Below are positions 27,977 to 37,759 of a DNA stretch of 64,000 bases, piece by piece; positions within the stretch are counted from its first letter, which is position 1, and the number at the start of each line of letters is the position of its first letter. The position numbers and the translations under genes were made by a program. Below the pieces are notes generated by a model. It was given only the letters and a program-made list of their open reading frames with translations. It did no database searches and had not been told where the DNA came from. Origin of the DNA: Algoriphagus chordae (GTDB lineage: Bacteria > Bacteroidota > Bacteroidia > Cytophagales > Cyclobacteriaceae); assembly GCF_003254055.1 (NCBI RefSeq), contig NZ_QKZT01000003.1, positions 62,001 to 126,000 of the forward strand, read 5' to 3'.

Positions 27977-29354
27977 ATTTCTCCAGTCTGCGATACAAGG
28001 AAGATCGAGTCAGACCGAGTTCCTCAGCCGCGCGAGTAATATGACCATTGTGTTTTTGCAATGCTTTACGAATTAGGATGCGTTCCACATCTTCGATATT
28101 CAAATGCTCCAAACTCACGGATTCATCCTGACGTTCCGGCTGATTCATCTTTTGCAAAAAGAGATCTTCTGGCTGCAATACATTATGATTTGACATGATT
28201 ACCGCACGCTCGATACTATGCTGTAACTCACGGATATTACCAGGCCAGTGGTATTTTGTCATGCGTTTCACTAGCGGTTCAGAAGCTTTTCGGATGTCTT
28301 TATTGTATTTTTTTGAGTAAAAAGCAATGAAGTGATCAGCCAAAAGTGGGATGTCTTCGACACGCTCCCGAAGTGGAGGTAATTGTATTTCTATAGTATT
28401 GATACGATAGAGTAAATCTTGTCGAAAGCCATTATCATAGACCATATCATGTATCGGCATATTGGTTGCAGAGATCAGGCGGATATTTACATCCACCGCA
28501 CGATTAGCACCTACGCGGGTGACTTGCCGATTTTGAAGTACCGCCAAAAGTTTGGATTGCAGTGGAAGTGGAAGATTACCAATTTCATCCAGGAAAAGTG
28601 TTCCTTTATTTGCCTGCTCAAATCTTCCTGCACGATCTTCTTTGGCATCAGTAAATGACCCTTTTTTGTGTCCAAAAAGCTCTGATTCGAAGAGCGTTTG
28701 TGTGATAGAACCTAAATCCACACCGACAAAGGCTTCTCTATTTCTACGTGAATGCCTGTGAATAGCCCGAGCAATTAATTCTTTTCCCGTGCCATTTTCT
28801 CCCAAAATCAACACATTCGCATCGGTAACCGCTACTCGCTCGATAGTTTCGAAAACCTTCTGCATAGACTCACTTTGCCCGATAATGTCCTTAAACTTAT
28901 TATCTATGTCTTGCTGCATTGCCTCCTTCTGATCTTTTAGCAGATTCACTTCCATTTTCTTTTTGCGAAGCTGCAAGGCTGAATTGAGTGTAGCGAGTAA
29001 GCGCTCATTTTCCCAAGGCTTCAGCACAAAATCTGTAGCGCCTTCTTTGATTGCTTTCACGGCAAGATTCACATCTCCATAGGCCGTGATCAACACCACC
29101 ACAGCTGAAGGATCCAGTTCTAGAATTCGATCCAGCCAATAGAACCCTTCCTGACCAGAACTCACATCTTTGGTGAAGTTCATGTCCAGCAAAATTACAT
29201 CATAGGATTCGTTGTGTGTGAGGATGGGAAGTAGGTCAGGATTGGTTTCTGTATCCACTTGTGAAAAATGACGCTTAAGAAAAATTTTTGCCGCCTTTAA
29301 GAGGTCTTCGTTGTCATCTATTATAAGAATTTTGCCTGTTCGTTGCTCGCTCAT
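27966..29354 (-). CDS. Sigma-54-dependent response regulator (NtrC class)
   Basis: This 462-residue activator has a receiver (D57 in ILLDMNF), an AAA+ domain with Walker A GENGTGKE (185-192) and Walker [10 protein letters not shown] (251-259), and a Fis-type helix-turn-helix (about 437-460, [19 protein letters not shown]). The loop that contacts sigma-54 reads GSFTDA (232-237) instead of the usual GAFTGA; the key Thr is kept. It is encoded divergently from the HlyD-ABC genes, and the shared intergenic region holds a palindrome and a sigma-54-like promoter. The likely targets are the transporter genes downstream. Confidence 0.93.
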   Translation of the reverse strand: MSEQRTGKILIIDDNEDLLKAAKIFLKRHFSQVDTETNPDLLPILTHNESYDVILLDMNFTKDVSSGQEGFYWLDRILELDPSAVVVLITAYGDVNLAVKAIKEGATDFVLKPWENERLLATLNSALQLRKKKMEVNLLKDQKEAMQQDIDNKFKDIIGQSESMQKVFETIERVAVTDANVLILGENGTGKELIARAIHRHSRRNREAFVGVDLGSITQTLFESELFGHKKGSFTDAKEDRAGRFEQANKGTLFLDEIGNLPLPLQSKLLAVLQNRQVTRVGANRAVDVNIRLISATNMPIHDMVYDNGFRQDLLYRINTIEIQLPPLRERVEDIPLLADHFIAFYSKKYNKDIRKASEPLVKRMTKYHWPGNIRELQHSIERAVIMSNHNVLQPEDLFLQKMNQPERQDESVSLEHLNIEDVERILIRKALQKHNGHITRAAEELGLTRSSLYRRLEKYGL

Positions 29355-29552
29355 AGTAAAAAGGAATTAATAAAGCCTGGAAATATACCTTGCTTGCTCT
29401 GGGCTCTTGTTCCAAAAGCATACCGAAAAAGCAGGTAGTATAAAATTGCTGCAAAACGTTTGATTTCGGACAATATGAGCCTGTTTTTGGGAAACTGAGG
29501 AAGTTTATAAGTTAAGAAAATATTATTCGACTTTGAATGCTTTTGTTCGCTT

Positions 29553-29570
29553 GCGGACGAAAATGTTCGC
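29553..29570 (+). promoter_or_regulatory. Predicted regulator binding site A (upstream of HlyD gene)
   Basis: GCGGACG-AAAA-TGTTCGC is an imperfect palindrome centred at 29561.5, 71.5 bp before the first G of the sigma-54-like box at 29632. A further TGTTCGC half-site lies at 29544-29550. The same motif stands at the same distance before three permease genes (sites B, C, D). Confidence 0.7.
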
Positions 29571-29631
29571 GAGTCTAGCTCCATCTTTTTTGTAAATCAA
29601 CCAAACGAGCCTCTAAGGGCGATTTTTTGCA

Positions 29632-29649
29632 TGGCATACCATTTGGCAT
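29632..29649 (+). promoter_or_regulatory. Sigma-54-like promoter A
   Basis: TGGCATACCATTTGGCAT has the -24 TGGCA box and a TTG 12 bp on; the expected C after this G is G. It lies 35 bp before the ATG at 29684. Confidence 0.65.
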
Positions 29650-29683
29650 ACTGGGGTTAGCCCGAAAATGGCATTTACACACA

Positions 29684-30931
29684 ATGGATAGAAAAATAGC
29701 TAAGAAAACCTGGACCCCTAAAAGAATCGCCTGGATAGTAGGTGGAGTCATTTTGGTCGCCGGAATTATTTACCAAATCGGATATGCTGATCATAGATCT
29801 ACAATGAATGTGGAGAAGGATCGCCTCAGTATCGCAACAGTTTCGAAAGGTGAGTTTACGGATTATATATTGGTATCTGGACAGATCGAACCAGCCCAAA
29901 CTTTCTTCCTCGATGCCGTGGAAGGTGGTATGGTAGCCGAGATTGTTCGTGAGTCTGGTGCAGTGGTAGAGGTGGGGGACACGATTTTGATTATGGCCAA
30001 TTCCAATCTACAGTTGGACGTGATGCAGCGGGAAACCATGCTATATGAGCAAATAAACAACTTGCGTCAAACTCGACTGTTCTTAGATCAAAATGATTTG
30101 AGCCAGCAGGGGCAATTGGCAGAAATTGATTATCAGATCAGTTTGCTTCAGCCTCAGTACAAAAGATTCAAGGAGCTTCATGAGAAGAAGCTGGTTTCGG
30201 ATCGGGAATTTGAGGAAGTGGCAGAGCAATATGAGTATAACCTGAAAAGAAAGGAATTGACCTATAAGTCTTATAAGAGTGATTCCATCGCTAGGTCTTA
30301 TCAGCTAGCGCAGCTTCGACAATCAGAAAGTAGAATGAATGCTTCGCTGAATGGTGTGGGGCAGATTCTGAACGGCTTGGTGATCAAAGCTCCTATAGCA
30401 GGTCAGTTGGCAATGGAGCAAATCGAAGTAGGACAGGCGATCAATTCCGGCGAGAGATATGGTCAGATCGATGTGCAGGATGAATTTAAAGTGAGAGTTC
30501 CAATCGACGAATTGTATTTGCCAAGAATCGGTCGTGGTTTGAAAGGAAAGTTTACCCTTAGTGGTGTAGACCATGAACTTGAAATCATGAAAATATATCC
30601 AACGATTACTAATGGTCGATTTGAGGTGGATATGAAATTCACCGGTGACAGCCCTCAGGGAATCAGAAGAGGGCAGAGTGTGAGAATTAGATTGCAACTG
30701 AGCGACAGTGAGCAAAGCTTATTATTGCCAACAGGTGGATTCTTCAAGGATACTGGTGGAAACTGGGTATTTGTGATCAATTCAGACGGAAATGCAGAAA
30801 AGAGAAGTATCAGACTTGGAAATAAGAATCCTGAATTCTACGAAGTACTTGAAGGCCTAGTAGAAGGTGAAAAAGTCATCATCTCCGGCTACGAGAACTT
30901 TGGGAAGAATGAGATTTTGGATTTGAAGTAA
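29684..30931 (+). CDS. HlyD-type periplasmic adaptor of ABC exporter
   Basis: This protein of 415 residues has an N-terminal membrane anchor (RIAWIVGGVILVAGIIYQIGY, about 14-34), a lipoyl-like half (DYILVSGQIEPA, EIVRESGAVVEVGDTI), a coiled-coil hairpin (about 105-225) and the second lipoyl/beta-barrel half (VIKAPIAGQLAMEQIEVGQAI). I chose the ATG at 29684: an in-frame TTG 57 bp upstream would overlap the predicted promoter. Adaptors of this class join an inner-membrane ABC transporter to an outer-membrane channel, as MacA does. No TolC-like gene is in the window. Confidence 0.9.
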   Translation: MDRKIAKKTWTPKRIAWIVGGVILVAGIIYQIGYADHRSTMNVEKDRLSIATVSKGEFTDYILVSGQIEPAQTFFLDAVEGGMVAEIVRESGAVVEVGDTILIMANSNLQLDVMQRETMLYEQINNLRQTRLFLDQNDLSQQGQLAEIDYQISLLQPQYKRFKELHEKKLVSDREFEEVAEQYEYNLKRKELTYKSYKSDSIARSYQLAQLRQSESRMNASLNGVGQILNGLVIKAPIAGQLAMEQIEVGQAINSGERYGQIDVQDEFKVRVPIDELYLPRIGRGLKGKFTLSGVDHELEIMKIYPTITNGRFEVDMKFTGDSPQGIRRGQSVRIRLQLSDSEQSLLLPTGGFFKDTGGNWVFVINSDGNAEKRSIRLGNKNPEFYEVLEGLVEGEKVIISGYENFGKNEILDLK

Positions 30932-30939
30932 GGAAAAAG

Positions 30940-30975
30940 TCGGAAGACCGAAGACGGGAGACGGAAGACGGGAGA
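30940..30975 (+). repeat. Short purine-rich direct repeat
   Basis: The stretch contains GGAAGACCGAAGACGGGAGACGGAAG-type units, with GAAGACGGGAG occurring twice 14 bp apart. It is an imperfect tandem repeat just after the HlyD gene. Confidence 0.55.
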
Positions 30976-30989
30976 TTGCGGTTAAGTAA

Positions 30990-31102
30990 CGTCATTGCGA
31001 GAGAGGTACGAACGAAGCAATCTTTGTGTCTTAATGAACAGATTGCTTCGGGGTTGATTCGCTATACTATCATTTGGCATAAGAAAACCCCTCGCAATGA
31101 CG
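30990..31102. repeat. CGTCATTGCGAG palindromic element R1
   Basis: Terminal inverted repeats CGTCATTGCGAG and CTCGCAATGACG enclose inner arms GAAGCAATCT and AGATTGCTTC. It lies between the HlyD and ATPase genes and would be inside their transcript. Confidence 0.85.
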
Positions 31103-31208
31103 TGTCAAAACATTGTACTCAATTATGGTTATCGAATGTCTAAAAAAATAAAATAACAACTCATTAAGAATAAGCACTGAGCTATATCCGACACCAAACA
31201 ATAAAAAA

Positions 31209-31904
31209 ATGAACGTAATCAAAACAGTCAATCTTCGAAAAATGTATGCTACCGAGGAGGTAGAGACAACAGCATTGGATAGTATCCAGATCGAAATCAA
31301 AAAAGGCGAATTCGTCGCAATCATGGGGCCATCTGGTTGTGGTAAATCCACTCTCCTCAATATCCTCGGGCTACTGGATAATCCAGATGATGGAGAATAT
31401 CACTTCCTGGATAATGAGGTGGCTAAATTCTCTGAAAGACAGCGTTCCTCACTCAGAAAAGGAAACATCGGCTTTGTATTCCAGAGCTTTAACCTGATCG
31501 ACGAACTGACTGTATTTGAAAATGTAGAGCTTCCGTTGCTTTATCTCAAGATTCCAACCGATGAGCGCAAGACAAGAGTAGAAGAAGTACTCACTCGCAT
31601 GAATATCATGCATAGAAGAAATCACTTCCCTCAGCAGCTTTCCGGTGGTCAGCAGCAGCGTGTTGCGATAGCCAGAGCAATCGTAGCGAAGCCTTCTGTG
31701 ATCCTTGCCGATGAGCCTACAGGTAACTTGGATTCTACCAATGGCGAAGAAGTAATGCGTCTTTTGGAAGAACTCAATAATGAAGGAACAACCATCGTAA
31801 TGGTAACTCACTCTCCTCATGATGCTAACTACGCACACAGAACCATCAATCTATTCGATGGTAAAGTAGTGACTGAGAATATCAGAGAGCAGTTCCACGT
31901 GTGA
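31209..31904 (+). CDS. ABC transporter ATPase, MacB/LolD type
   Basis: This 231-residue ATPase has Walker [10 protein letters not shown] (40-48), Q-loop FVFQSFNL, signature LSGGQQQR, Walker [13 protein letters not shown] and the switch His in MVTHSPHD. It is the type that pairs with FtsX/MacB permeases and powers extrusion or envelope remodelling without moving substrate through the membrane. It is the only ATPase gene in the window, although six permease genes follow, so it probably works with several of them. Confidence 0.95.
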   Translation: MNVIKTVNLRKMYATEEVETTALDSIQIEIKKGEFVAIMGPSGCGKSTLLNILGLLDNPDDGEYHFLDNEVAKFSERQRSSLRKGNIGFVFQSFNLIDELTVFENVELPLLYLKIPTDERKTRVEEVLTRMNIMHRRNHFPQQLSGGQQQRVAIARAIVAKPSVILADEPTGNLDSTNGEEVMRLLEELNNEGTTIVMVTHSPHDANYAHRTINLFDGKVVTENIREQFHV

Positions 31905-32008
31905 TTTTGACCGATGTTAGATGACGGGTGTCGGGTGTTTGCATCGGGCACCGGACATTGGACATTGAGCAAATTTCAACTCTCCTAGCTAAAATTAAAG
32001 CCTTCGCC

Positions 32009-32032
32009 TCGGTTTGTGTCCTCACAGACCGA
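32009..32032. repeat. TCGGTYTGTG hairpin element
   Basis: TCGGTTTGTG-TCCT-CACAGACCGA is a 10-bp stem with one G-U pair, followed by AAATAC. The same hairpin occurs at 42342-42364. Confidence 0.7.
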
Positions 32033-32086
32033 AATACTGATGGTATGTGCAGATAAAGAACACGGTGCCAAGACCGAAGTTTGCTC

Positions 32087-32156
32087 CGTCACTACGGGGA
32101 GGCACGACGAAGCAGTCTGCTATTGGAAAGATTGCTTCGCTTTGCTCGCAATGACG
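32087..32156. repeat. CGTCATTGCGAG palindromic element R2
   Basis: A diverged copy beginning CGTCACTACGGGGAGGCACG and ending TTTGCTCGCAATGACG, with inner arms GAAGCAGTCT and AGATTGCTTC. It is in the ATPase-permease gap. Confidence 0.75.
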
Positions 32157-32181
32157 ATCACTTGAACCTTTAGTATATAAA

Positions 32182-32218
32182 CAGATTGCTTCGCCTCGAT
32201 CCTCGTCTACCAATGACG
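32182..32218. repeat. Half copy of the CGTCATTGCGAG element
   Basis: Only the right arm is present, from CAGATTGCTTCG to CCAATGACG, directly before the first permease gene. Confidence 0.65.
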
Positions 32219-32248
32219 TAACCAACAACATTTAACTAATCACAAACC

Positions 32249-34609
32249 ATGCTTCGCCACCAACTTACCCTAGCTCTTCGCAGCTTTATGAAGTTCAAAA
32301 AGATCTTCGCTATCAACTTGTTTGGTTTGGCGATAGGTCTGACGACCGTGGTGTTGATTATGCTTTGGGTCAAGGATGAGCTAAGCATCAGTCGCAATCA
32401 TGAAAAGATAGATCGTATCTATGCTGTGATGACCAATCACGATAATAGCGGTGGAATTGTGACGATTGGAATTACCCCTGGCGATATGGCAGAAGCCATG
32501 AAAGCTGAACTTCCTCAGGTAGAATTGGCTGCAGGAACTTCTCCTTTCATCGATGGAGTCTCTTTTGAAAATGGGGATACTAAAATGACTGGAGCAGGTC
32601 TCTATGTAGATCAAGCATATTTTGATATGTTCTCTGTGGATTTTATCGAGGGGAATCCAAATCAGATCATGACTGGTATCAATAGCCTTGCGATATCTGA
32701 AACTATGGCCAACAAATTATTTGGCTCAGCTCAAGATGCCTTGGGTCAATCAGTGAAATGGCAAGTTTTTGACTTTCACAACGATGTGGAAGTTACTGGT
32801 GTTTACAAGGATTTAGATTCTAGAAATGTCGATAAGCCTGACTATTTCCTTTCCTTTTCCTTCTTCAAGCAGATGCTTGGCGAAGGAGTTCACTGGGATA
32901 ATTACAATGCTTCCACCTATTTATTACTTCGCGAAGAAACAGATGTAGCTGCTTTTAATGAGCAAATCGCTGGTTTCATTAAAGCTAAAGCGGAGGGAAG
33001 TAATGTTTCGGCTTTTGTGCAGCCATATGGAGACACCTATCTCTATGGAACCTATGAAGATGGGAAAGTAGTAGGAGGAAGGATCAGTTACGTGAAGCTG
33101 TTTTCGGCCATTGCCATCTTTATCTTGATCATCGCATGTATCAATTTCATGAACTTGACTACGGCCAGATCTATGTCCCGACTGAAAGAAATTGGAGTTA
33201 AGAAATCTATGGGAGCAAGCCGGGGAGGCCTTTTTGGACAGTTTATGGTAGAGTCTCTGCTGTTGACATTCTTGGCTTTGGTTCTAGCGATAATTGCCAC
33301 ATTTGTATTGCAACCATTTTTCAATCAGGTGACATCCAAAACAATAAGTATGTCATTTCAGCCCGAGTTGATCCTCATGCTATTGGGGATTTGGCTGTTG
33401 ACCAGCTTTTTGGCAGGAATATATCCAGCTGTTTACCTCTCCAAGTTTAAGCCTGTGGAGGTGATGAAATCTAATATCAAGGGAAGTTTTGGGGAATTGC
33501 TGGCGCGAAAAGGCCTGGTGGTTTTTCAGTTTGCGATTTCTCTGCTACTGATCATCGGGATCTCCGTGATCGGCAGGCAAATGTCCTTTATCCAAGATCA
33601 AAACCTGGGTTACAACCAAAGTCATCTGCTTCAGATCAATGCATCTGTAGTTAATCCAAATCAATTAGAGTCATTTTTGGCAGAACTCAAGGATACTCCG
33701 GGAGTGGAGAATGCATCAAGTTTGAGTCATCCGCTGGTCGGCTTGAGCAGTTCGACGATTGGACTTACCTGGGAAGGAAAAAATCCTGAGGAACAGGTGA
33801 AGTTTGAAAATGTGTCGGTCAATATGGGTTTGATCGAAACTATGGGTTTTGAATTAGTCGGTGGAAGAGCATTTTCTCCAGAATTTGGAGAGGAAGAGTC
33901 AAAGATAATTTTGAATGAAGCTGCAGTTCGAACCATAGGTTTCGAAGATCCTGTGGGACAGATTGTTAACCTTTGGGGAGAAGACAAAGAGGTGATTGGC
34001 GTGATCAAAGATTTTAATTTCGAGTCACTGAAGGAGAGAGTAAAACCAGCTTTTCTGAAATATGATCCTGGTTTTGCCCAAAGAATTATGGTGAGAATTA
34101 ATGCTCAAAATCAGGCAAAAACCATTGCTGGCATAGATGAGCTATTCGTGAAGCAGACGGCTCAGCCTATGGATTATTCCTTTATGGATGAGGATTATCA
34201 GTCACTTTATGCTTCCGAACAGCGTGTTTCCAAACTCGCGAAATACTTCGGCGTGATGGCTATCTTCTTGTCTTGCCTTGGGCTATTCGGTTTGGCGGCA
34301 TTTACAGCTGAGAAGCGTAAGAAGGAAATCGGAGTACGTAAAGTGATGGGTGCATCTACCTTCGGGATTCTGACTTTGGTGTCCAAAGACTTCGTGAATC
34401 TCATTTTGATTTCCATAGTAATTGCTGTGCCGATATCCTGGTATTTTGCAGATTCCTGGCTGAAAACTTATGCTTATCAAACTAATCTCAGCTGGTGGAT
34501 TTTTGCGGGTGCAGGTCTACTATTGGTGTTGATTTCTGTGATTACAGTTGGCTATCAAGCTTTCAAAGCTGCCTCAGCAAATCCAGTGAATTCATTGAAA
34601 AGTGAATAA
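32249..34609 (+). CDS. FtsX/MacB-type ABC permease 1
   Basis: This 786-residue permease has an N-terminal membrane helix (IFAINLFGLAIGLTTVVLIML), a periplasmic MacB core domain, an FtsX domain with three helices (IFILIIACINFMNLTTARS... SRLKEIGVKKSMGAS), a second periplasmic domain and a second FtsX domain (ISCLGLF-like LSCLGLFGLAAFTAEKRKKEIGVRKVMGAS). The tail reads NPVNSLKSE. Such double-FtsX permeases are typical of Bacteroidota exporters. It follows the ATPase gene and probably forms the main transporter with it. Confidence 0.93.
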   Translation: MLRHQLTLALRSFMKFKKIFAINLFGLAIGLTTVVLIMLWVKDELSISRNHEKIDRIYAVMTNHDNSGGIVTIGITPGDMAEAMKAELPQVELAAGTSPFIDGVSFENGDTKMTGAGLYVDQAYFDMFSVDFIEGNPNQIMTGINSLAISETMANKLFGSAQDALGQSVKWQVFDFHNDVEVTGVYKDLDSRNVDKPDYFLSFSFFKQMLGEGVHWDNYNASTYLLLREETDVAAFNEQIAGFIKAKAEGSNVSAFVQPYGDTYLYGTYEDGKVVGGRISYVKLFSAIAIFILIIACINFMNLTTARSMSRLKEIGVKKSMGASRGGLFGQFMVESLLLTFLALVLAIIATFVLQPFFNQVTSKTISMSFQPELILMLLGIWLLTSFLAGIYPAVYLSKFKPVEVMKSNIKGSFGELLARKGLVVFQFAISLLLIIGISVIGRQMSFIQDQNLGYNQSHLLQINASVVNPNQLESFLAELKDTPGVENASSLSHPLVGLSSSTIGLTWEGKNPEEQVKFENVSVNMGLIETMGFELVGGRAFSPEFGEEESKIILNEAAVRTIGFEDPVGQIVNLWGEDKEVIGVIKDFNFESLKERVKPAFLKYDPGFAQRIMVRINAQNQAKTIAGIDELFVKQTAQPMDYSFMDEDYQSLYASEQRVSKLAKYFGVMAIFLSCLGLFGLAAFTAEKRKKEIGVRKVMGASTFGILTLVSKDFVNLILISIVIAVPISWYFADSWLKTYAYQTNLSWWIFAGAGLLLVLISVITVGYQAFKAASANPVNSLKSE

Positions 34610-34647
34610 GTAGTTTGTATCAAGACGTAAGAAATTGACTGGGAGTG

Positions 34648-34734
34648 CGTCATTGCAAGAAGGAAGTATGACGACGAAGGAATCAAAGACTTAATAATAG
34701 AGATTGCTTCGATCGTTCCTCACTGCCAATGACA
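34648..34734. repeat. CGTCATTGCGAG palindromic element R3
   Basis: Starts GCGTCATTGCAAG, ends CACTGCCAATGACAC; inner arm AGATTGCTTCG is intact, the left inner arm is diverged. It follows the first permease gene. Confidence 0.75.
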
Positions 34735-34846
34735 CGAGGTTAGGAAGGAGGAGCGGAATATCCAGCCTAGTTCTCTGTCTTCACTGACCGAAATACATAG
34801 GATGCACTTTCGCTTCAATCCGTGTCTTCAAGGACTGCTAATAAAA

Positions 34847-34870
34847 ATGGCCCGTGAAGACAAGGGCCAT
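34847..34870. repeat. ATGGCCC hairpin preceded by an A run
   Basis: ATGGCCC (34847-34853) pairs with GGGCCAT (34864-34870). A run of A on its left makes it look like an intrinsic terminator for minus-strand transcription. It lies in a 500-bp gap (34610-35109) that holds no gene but also carries R3, site B and promoter B. Confidence 0.55.
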
Positions 34871-34971
34871 GGCAAAGGATTGTGGATTGACACCAGTTTA
34901 GCTTCCAAATCTTCCTCGCGCTTAATGTCATTTCAAACCTCGGAAATAAACCTATAAGCTTTGCCCGAAAG

Positions 34972-34987
34972 CGAACGTTTCTGTACG
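34972..34987 (+). promoter_or_regulatory. Predicted regulator binding site B
   Basis: CGAACG-TTTC-TGTACG is a palindrome with one mismatched pair, centred at 34979.5, 70.5 bp before the first G of promoter B. Confidence 0.68.
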
Positions 34988-35048
34988 AACTTAGATGGAT
35001 AAAAAATTGAAAATTAGCTTTCTGGCCTCCAGAGCACTTTTTTTTAAA

Positions 35049-35065
35049 TGGCATAAATCCTGAAT
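35049..35065 (+). promoter_or_regulatory. Sigma-54-like promoter B
   Basis: TGGCATAAATCCTGAAT: GG at 35050-35051 and G 12 bp after the first G, but A where C is usual. The permease start is 45 bp downstream. Confidence 0.65.
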
Positions 35066-35109
35066 AGCTGCTGGAACACCTTGATAGCCAATCTTAAATT
35101 CTATTTGCT

Positions 35110-37563
35110 ATGCTAAAGAATTATTTCAAAATCGCCCTCAGAAACTTAAAGAAACATAAGTTCTACACCTTTATCAATATCCTTGGTCTATCGGTGGGAG
35201 TGGCGGTCTGTATGATTATTTCACTTTTTGTGATCAATGAGCTTTCCTATGACAAGCACTTCAAAGATGCTGATCAGATTTATAGGATACATGCCGATAT
35301 CATATTTGGCGGAAATCACTGGGATATGATCCAAGCACCGGCTCCCATGGCTGAGGCGCTTCCGGAGGAGTTTCCCGAAGTAGAATATGCTGTTAATTTC
35401 CGTGCACGCGGATCTTATTTGGTCAAAACCATAGATGAAAACATCAAGGAAAATAATGTAATCTGGGCTAGCAAGGACTTTTTTAAGGTTTTCGGGACGC
35501 CACTAATTGAAGGAAATCAAGATGGGGTTTTGGCAGAACCAAATACCATGGCCATCAGTAAAAGCATGGCTGAAAAGTATTTCCCAGGGGAAAGTGCCTT
35601 GGGGAAATCCCTGATTTTGGATAATGATATGGACTTTAGAATCACTGGAGTTTATGAAGATATCCCGCAGAACAGCCATTTCCATTTCAACTTTTTACTT
35701 GCCATGGAAGGTTTGGAGGAATCCAAAACCACCTCTTGGCTAAGCAATAATTTCCAGACATATCTGAAAATCAGAGAAGATGCAAATCCTGAGAATTTGA
35801 ATCAAAAACTGAAATCCCTTGTCGAGAAGAATGTAGAACCTGAATTAGGGCAATTATTCGGTGAGGGAGCCACTTTGGATGCCATGCTGGCCGATGGAGG
35901 GATGATGGAATACGAAGTTCAGCCCCTGCTGGATATTCACTTGAAAAGTGACTTGATGGGAGAGTTTGAACCTAATTTCAACATTACTTATATCTATCTA
36001 TTTATTGCTGTAGCACTCTTTATTTTGGTGATTGCCTGTATCAATTTTATGAATCTGTCCACGGCGAGATCCTCCAGCCGTGCCAAGGAAGTGGGAATCA
36101 GGAAGGTGATGGGCTCTTTTCGCTCGCACCTGATCCGTCAGTTTTTGATGGAATCCATACTACTGAGCTTTATCTCCTTTTTGATAGCGATACCTCTGGT
36201 TTCCATCTTACTGCCCTTTTTCAATGATTTGGCGGGAAGAGAACTCTCGGTTCCCTTTACATTAGGTCCCTTTTACGGGATACTTCTTGTAGGAGCTATT
36301 GCTACAGGTTTGTTGGCGGGGATATATCCTGCATTTTTCCTATCAGGCTTCAAACCGATTAGCATTTTGAAGGGAAAAGTGTCCATGGGGATGAAAAGCG
36401 GAATGATTCGAAGTTCGCTGGTGGTGTTCCAATTTGCTATCTCTATCATTCTGATCATTGCCACCATCGCCGTGTTTAATCAGCTGAATTACATACAGAA
36501 TAAGAAGATAGGCTTCAATAAAGAGCAGATTATCACGGTAGATGATGTTTATGCCTTAGATGGACAGGCGGAGACTTTCAAGCGAGAGATTTTGGCCAAT
36601 AGCATGATGGAGTCCGGGACAATTACGGGTTATCTGCCAGTCTCTGGTACCTGGAGATCTGATACGCCTTGGTGGGCTGAGGGAAAAGATCCCAAGCAGA
36701 CAGAGAATATGGTCAGCTTGCAAAACTGGGAAGTGGACTACGATTATGTGAAGACCATGGGGATGGAAATCGCTGAAGGAAGAGATTTTTCCATGGATTT
36801 CCCCTCTGATTCCAGTGCTGTGATTCTTAATGAAACAGCAGCAAAGAAATTCAACTTCGTCGGAGACCCTATAGGTCAAAAGATATATACCATGGCAGGT
36901 AATAACGAGACGGCTAATTTGGATGAATTGGAAAGCAAGACTGTGGTAGGAGTGGTCAAAAATTTCAACTTCGAATCTCTCAAAGAAAATATAGGCTCAG
37001 TGATGATCTTTCTGAGCGAGAGTCCAAGTGGGATCGCTTCCTTCAAATTCAACTCTTCTAATACCGATGAGGTAGTCAATTTAATCGAGACCAAATGGAA
37101 AGAAATGGCTCCCGGTCAACCCTTTACCTATTCCTTTTTGGATGATAGATTTGGGCAGATGTATGCCTCAGAAACCCGTCTGGGTAAAGTCTTTGGGATC
37201 TTTGCAGGCTTTGCAATTATGATAGCCTGCCTGGGATTATTCGCCCTGACGGCATTTACAGCAGAGCAGAGAACCAAGGAAATTGGGATACGAAAAGTGC
37301 TGGGTTCCAGCATAGGAAGTATAGTAGTATTGCTCTCTAAGGAATTTGCCAAGCTTGTTCTTATCGCATTTGTGATCGCATCGCCTATCGCTTGGTATGC
37401 CATGCAAAAGTGGCTGGAAGACTACCAATTCAAGCAGGAGTTAGGCTGGCAGGTATTCCTTGGCGCAGGTTTCTTCGCTATTCTGATCGCCTTGCTGACG
37501 ACGAGCTATCAATCGATAAAAGCAGCTACCTCGAATCCGGTGGATTCTCTGAAGAGCGAGTAG
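35110..37563 (+). CDS. FtsX/MacB-type ABC permease 2
   Basis: This 817-residue permease has the double-FtsX layout: MLKNYFKIALRNLKKHKFYTF and a first helix, periplasmic domain, FtsX domain (FILVIACINFMNLSTARSSSRAKEVGIRKVMGS), second periplasmic domain, FtsX domain (ACLGLFALTAFTAEQRTKEIGIRKVLGSS), ending NPVDSLKSE. It has its own predicted regulator site and promoter. Its last 37 codons and about 80 bp beyond are repeated at 39437-39627, on the other side of a serine hydrolase gene. Confidence 0.93.
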   Translation: MLKNYFKIALRNLKKHKFYTFINILGLSVGVAVCMIISLFVINELSYDKHFKDADQIYRIHADIIFGGNHWDMIQAPAPMAEALPEEFPEVEYAVNFRARGSYLVKTIDENIKENNVIWASKDFFKVFGTPLIEGNQDGVLAEPNTMAISKSMAEKYFPGESALGKSLILDNDMDFRITGVYEDIPQNSHFHFNFLLAMEGLEESKTTSWLSNNFQTYLKIREDANPENLNQKLKSLVEKNVEPELGQLFGEGATLDAMLADGGMMEYEVQPLLDIHLKSDLMGEFEPNFNITYIYLFIAVALFILVIACINFMNLSTARSSSRAKEVGIRKVMGSFRSHLIRQFLMESILLSFISFLIAIPLVSILLPFFNDLAGRELSVPFTLGPFYGILLVGAIATGLLAGIYPAFFLSGFKPISILKGKVSMGMKSGMIRSSLVVFQFAISIILIIATIAVFNQLNYIQNKKIGFNKEQIITVDDVYALDGQAETFKREILANSMMESGTITGYLPVSGTWRSDTPWWAEGKDPKQTENMVSLQNWEVDYDYVKTMGMEIAEGRDFSMDFPSDSSAVILNETAAKKFNFVGDPIGQKIYTMAGNNETANLDELESKTVVGVVKNFNFESLKENIGSVMIFLSESPSGIASFKFNSSNTDEVVNLIETKWKEMAPGQPFTYSFLDDRFGQMYASETRLGKVFGIFAGFAIMIACLGLFALTAFTAEQRTKEIGIRKVLGSSIGSIVVLLSKEFAKLVLIAFVIASPIAWYAMQKWLEDYQFKQELGWQVFLGAGFFAILIALLTTSYQSIKAATSNPVDSLKSE

Positions 37564-37641
37564 TTTTTAGAGTAGCAAGAAGCAAGAAGTAAGACATAAG
37601 ATTCATGACACAAGAGCCAAGTAAGAAAATTAAAGTCAGAA
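37451..37641 (+). repeat. Direct repeat, left copy (permease 2 end)
   Basis: This segment, covering the last 110 bp of permease 2 and about 78 bp of flank, recurs almost unchanged at 39437-39627. Only a few substitutions are seen, including two silent changes in the coding part. Confidence 0.88.
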
Positions 37642-37759
37642 GTCTGAAAAATAGTTTTAATCAACGGATGAGGAATTACCCTGAGGGCTTGAGATAATAG
37701 AGTCTCGAAATCGAAAAATTCGAAGGTATTGGTTTTTTCTTAATTGAATTTATGCTATT

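Larger units (their letters stand above)
31905..32248. other. Intergenic region of repeats before the first permease
   Basis: No gene or regulator palindrome is seen. The 344 bp hold a hairpin (32009-32032), a CGTCATTGCGAG element (32087-32156) and a half copy of it (32182-32218). This suggests that the first permease is read from the HlyD-ATPase transcript. Confidence 0.6.

Noticed and set aside
29627-29683. Upstream TTG start of the HlyD gene
   Set aside because: It would overlap the predicted promoter, and the membrane anchor begins correctly at 29684.
30940-30975. Purine repeats as a CRISPR-like array
   Set aside because: Only about two imperfect units, no spacers and no cas genes.
31075-31088. 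TGGCAT box within R1 before the ATPase gene, as a fifth sigma-54 promoter
   Set aside because: The base 12 after the first G is C, not G, and only a single half-site (CGAACG at 31009) lies at the right distance.
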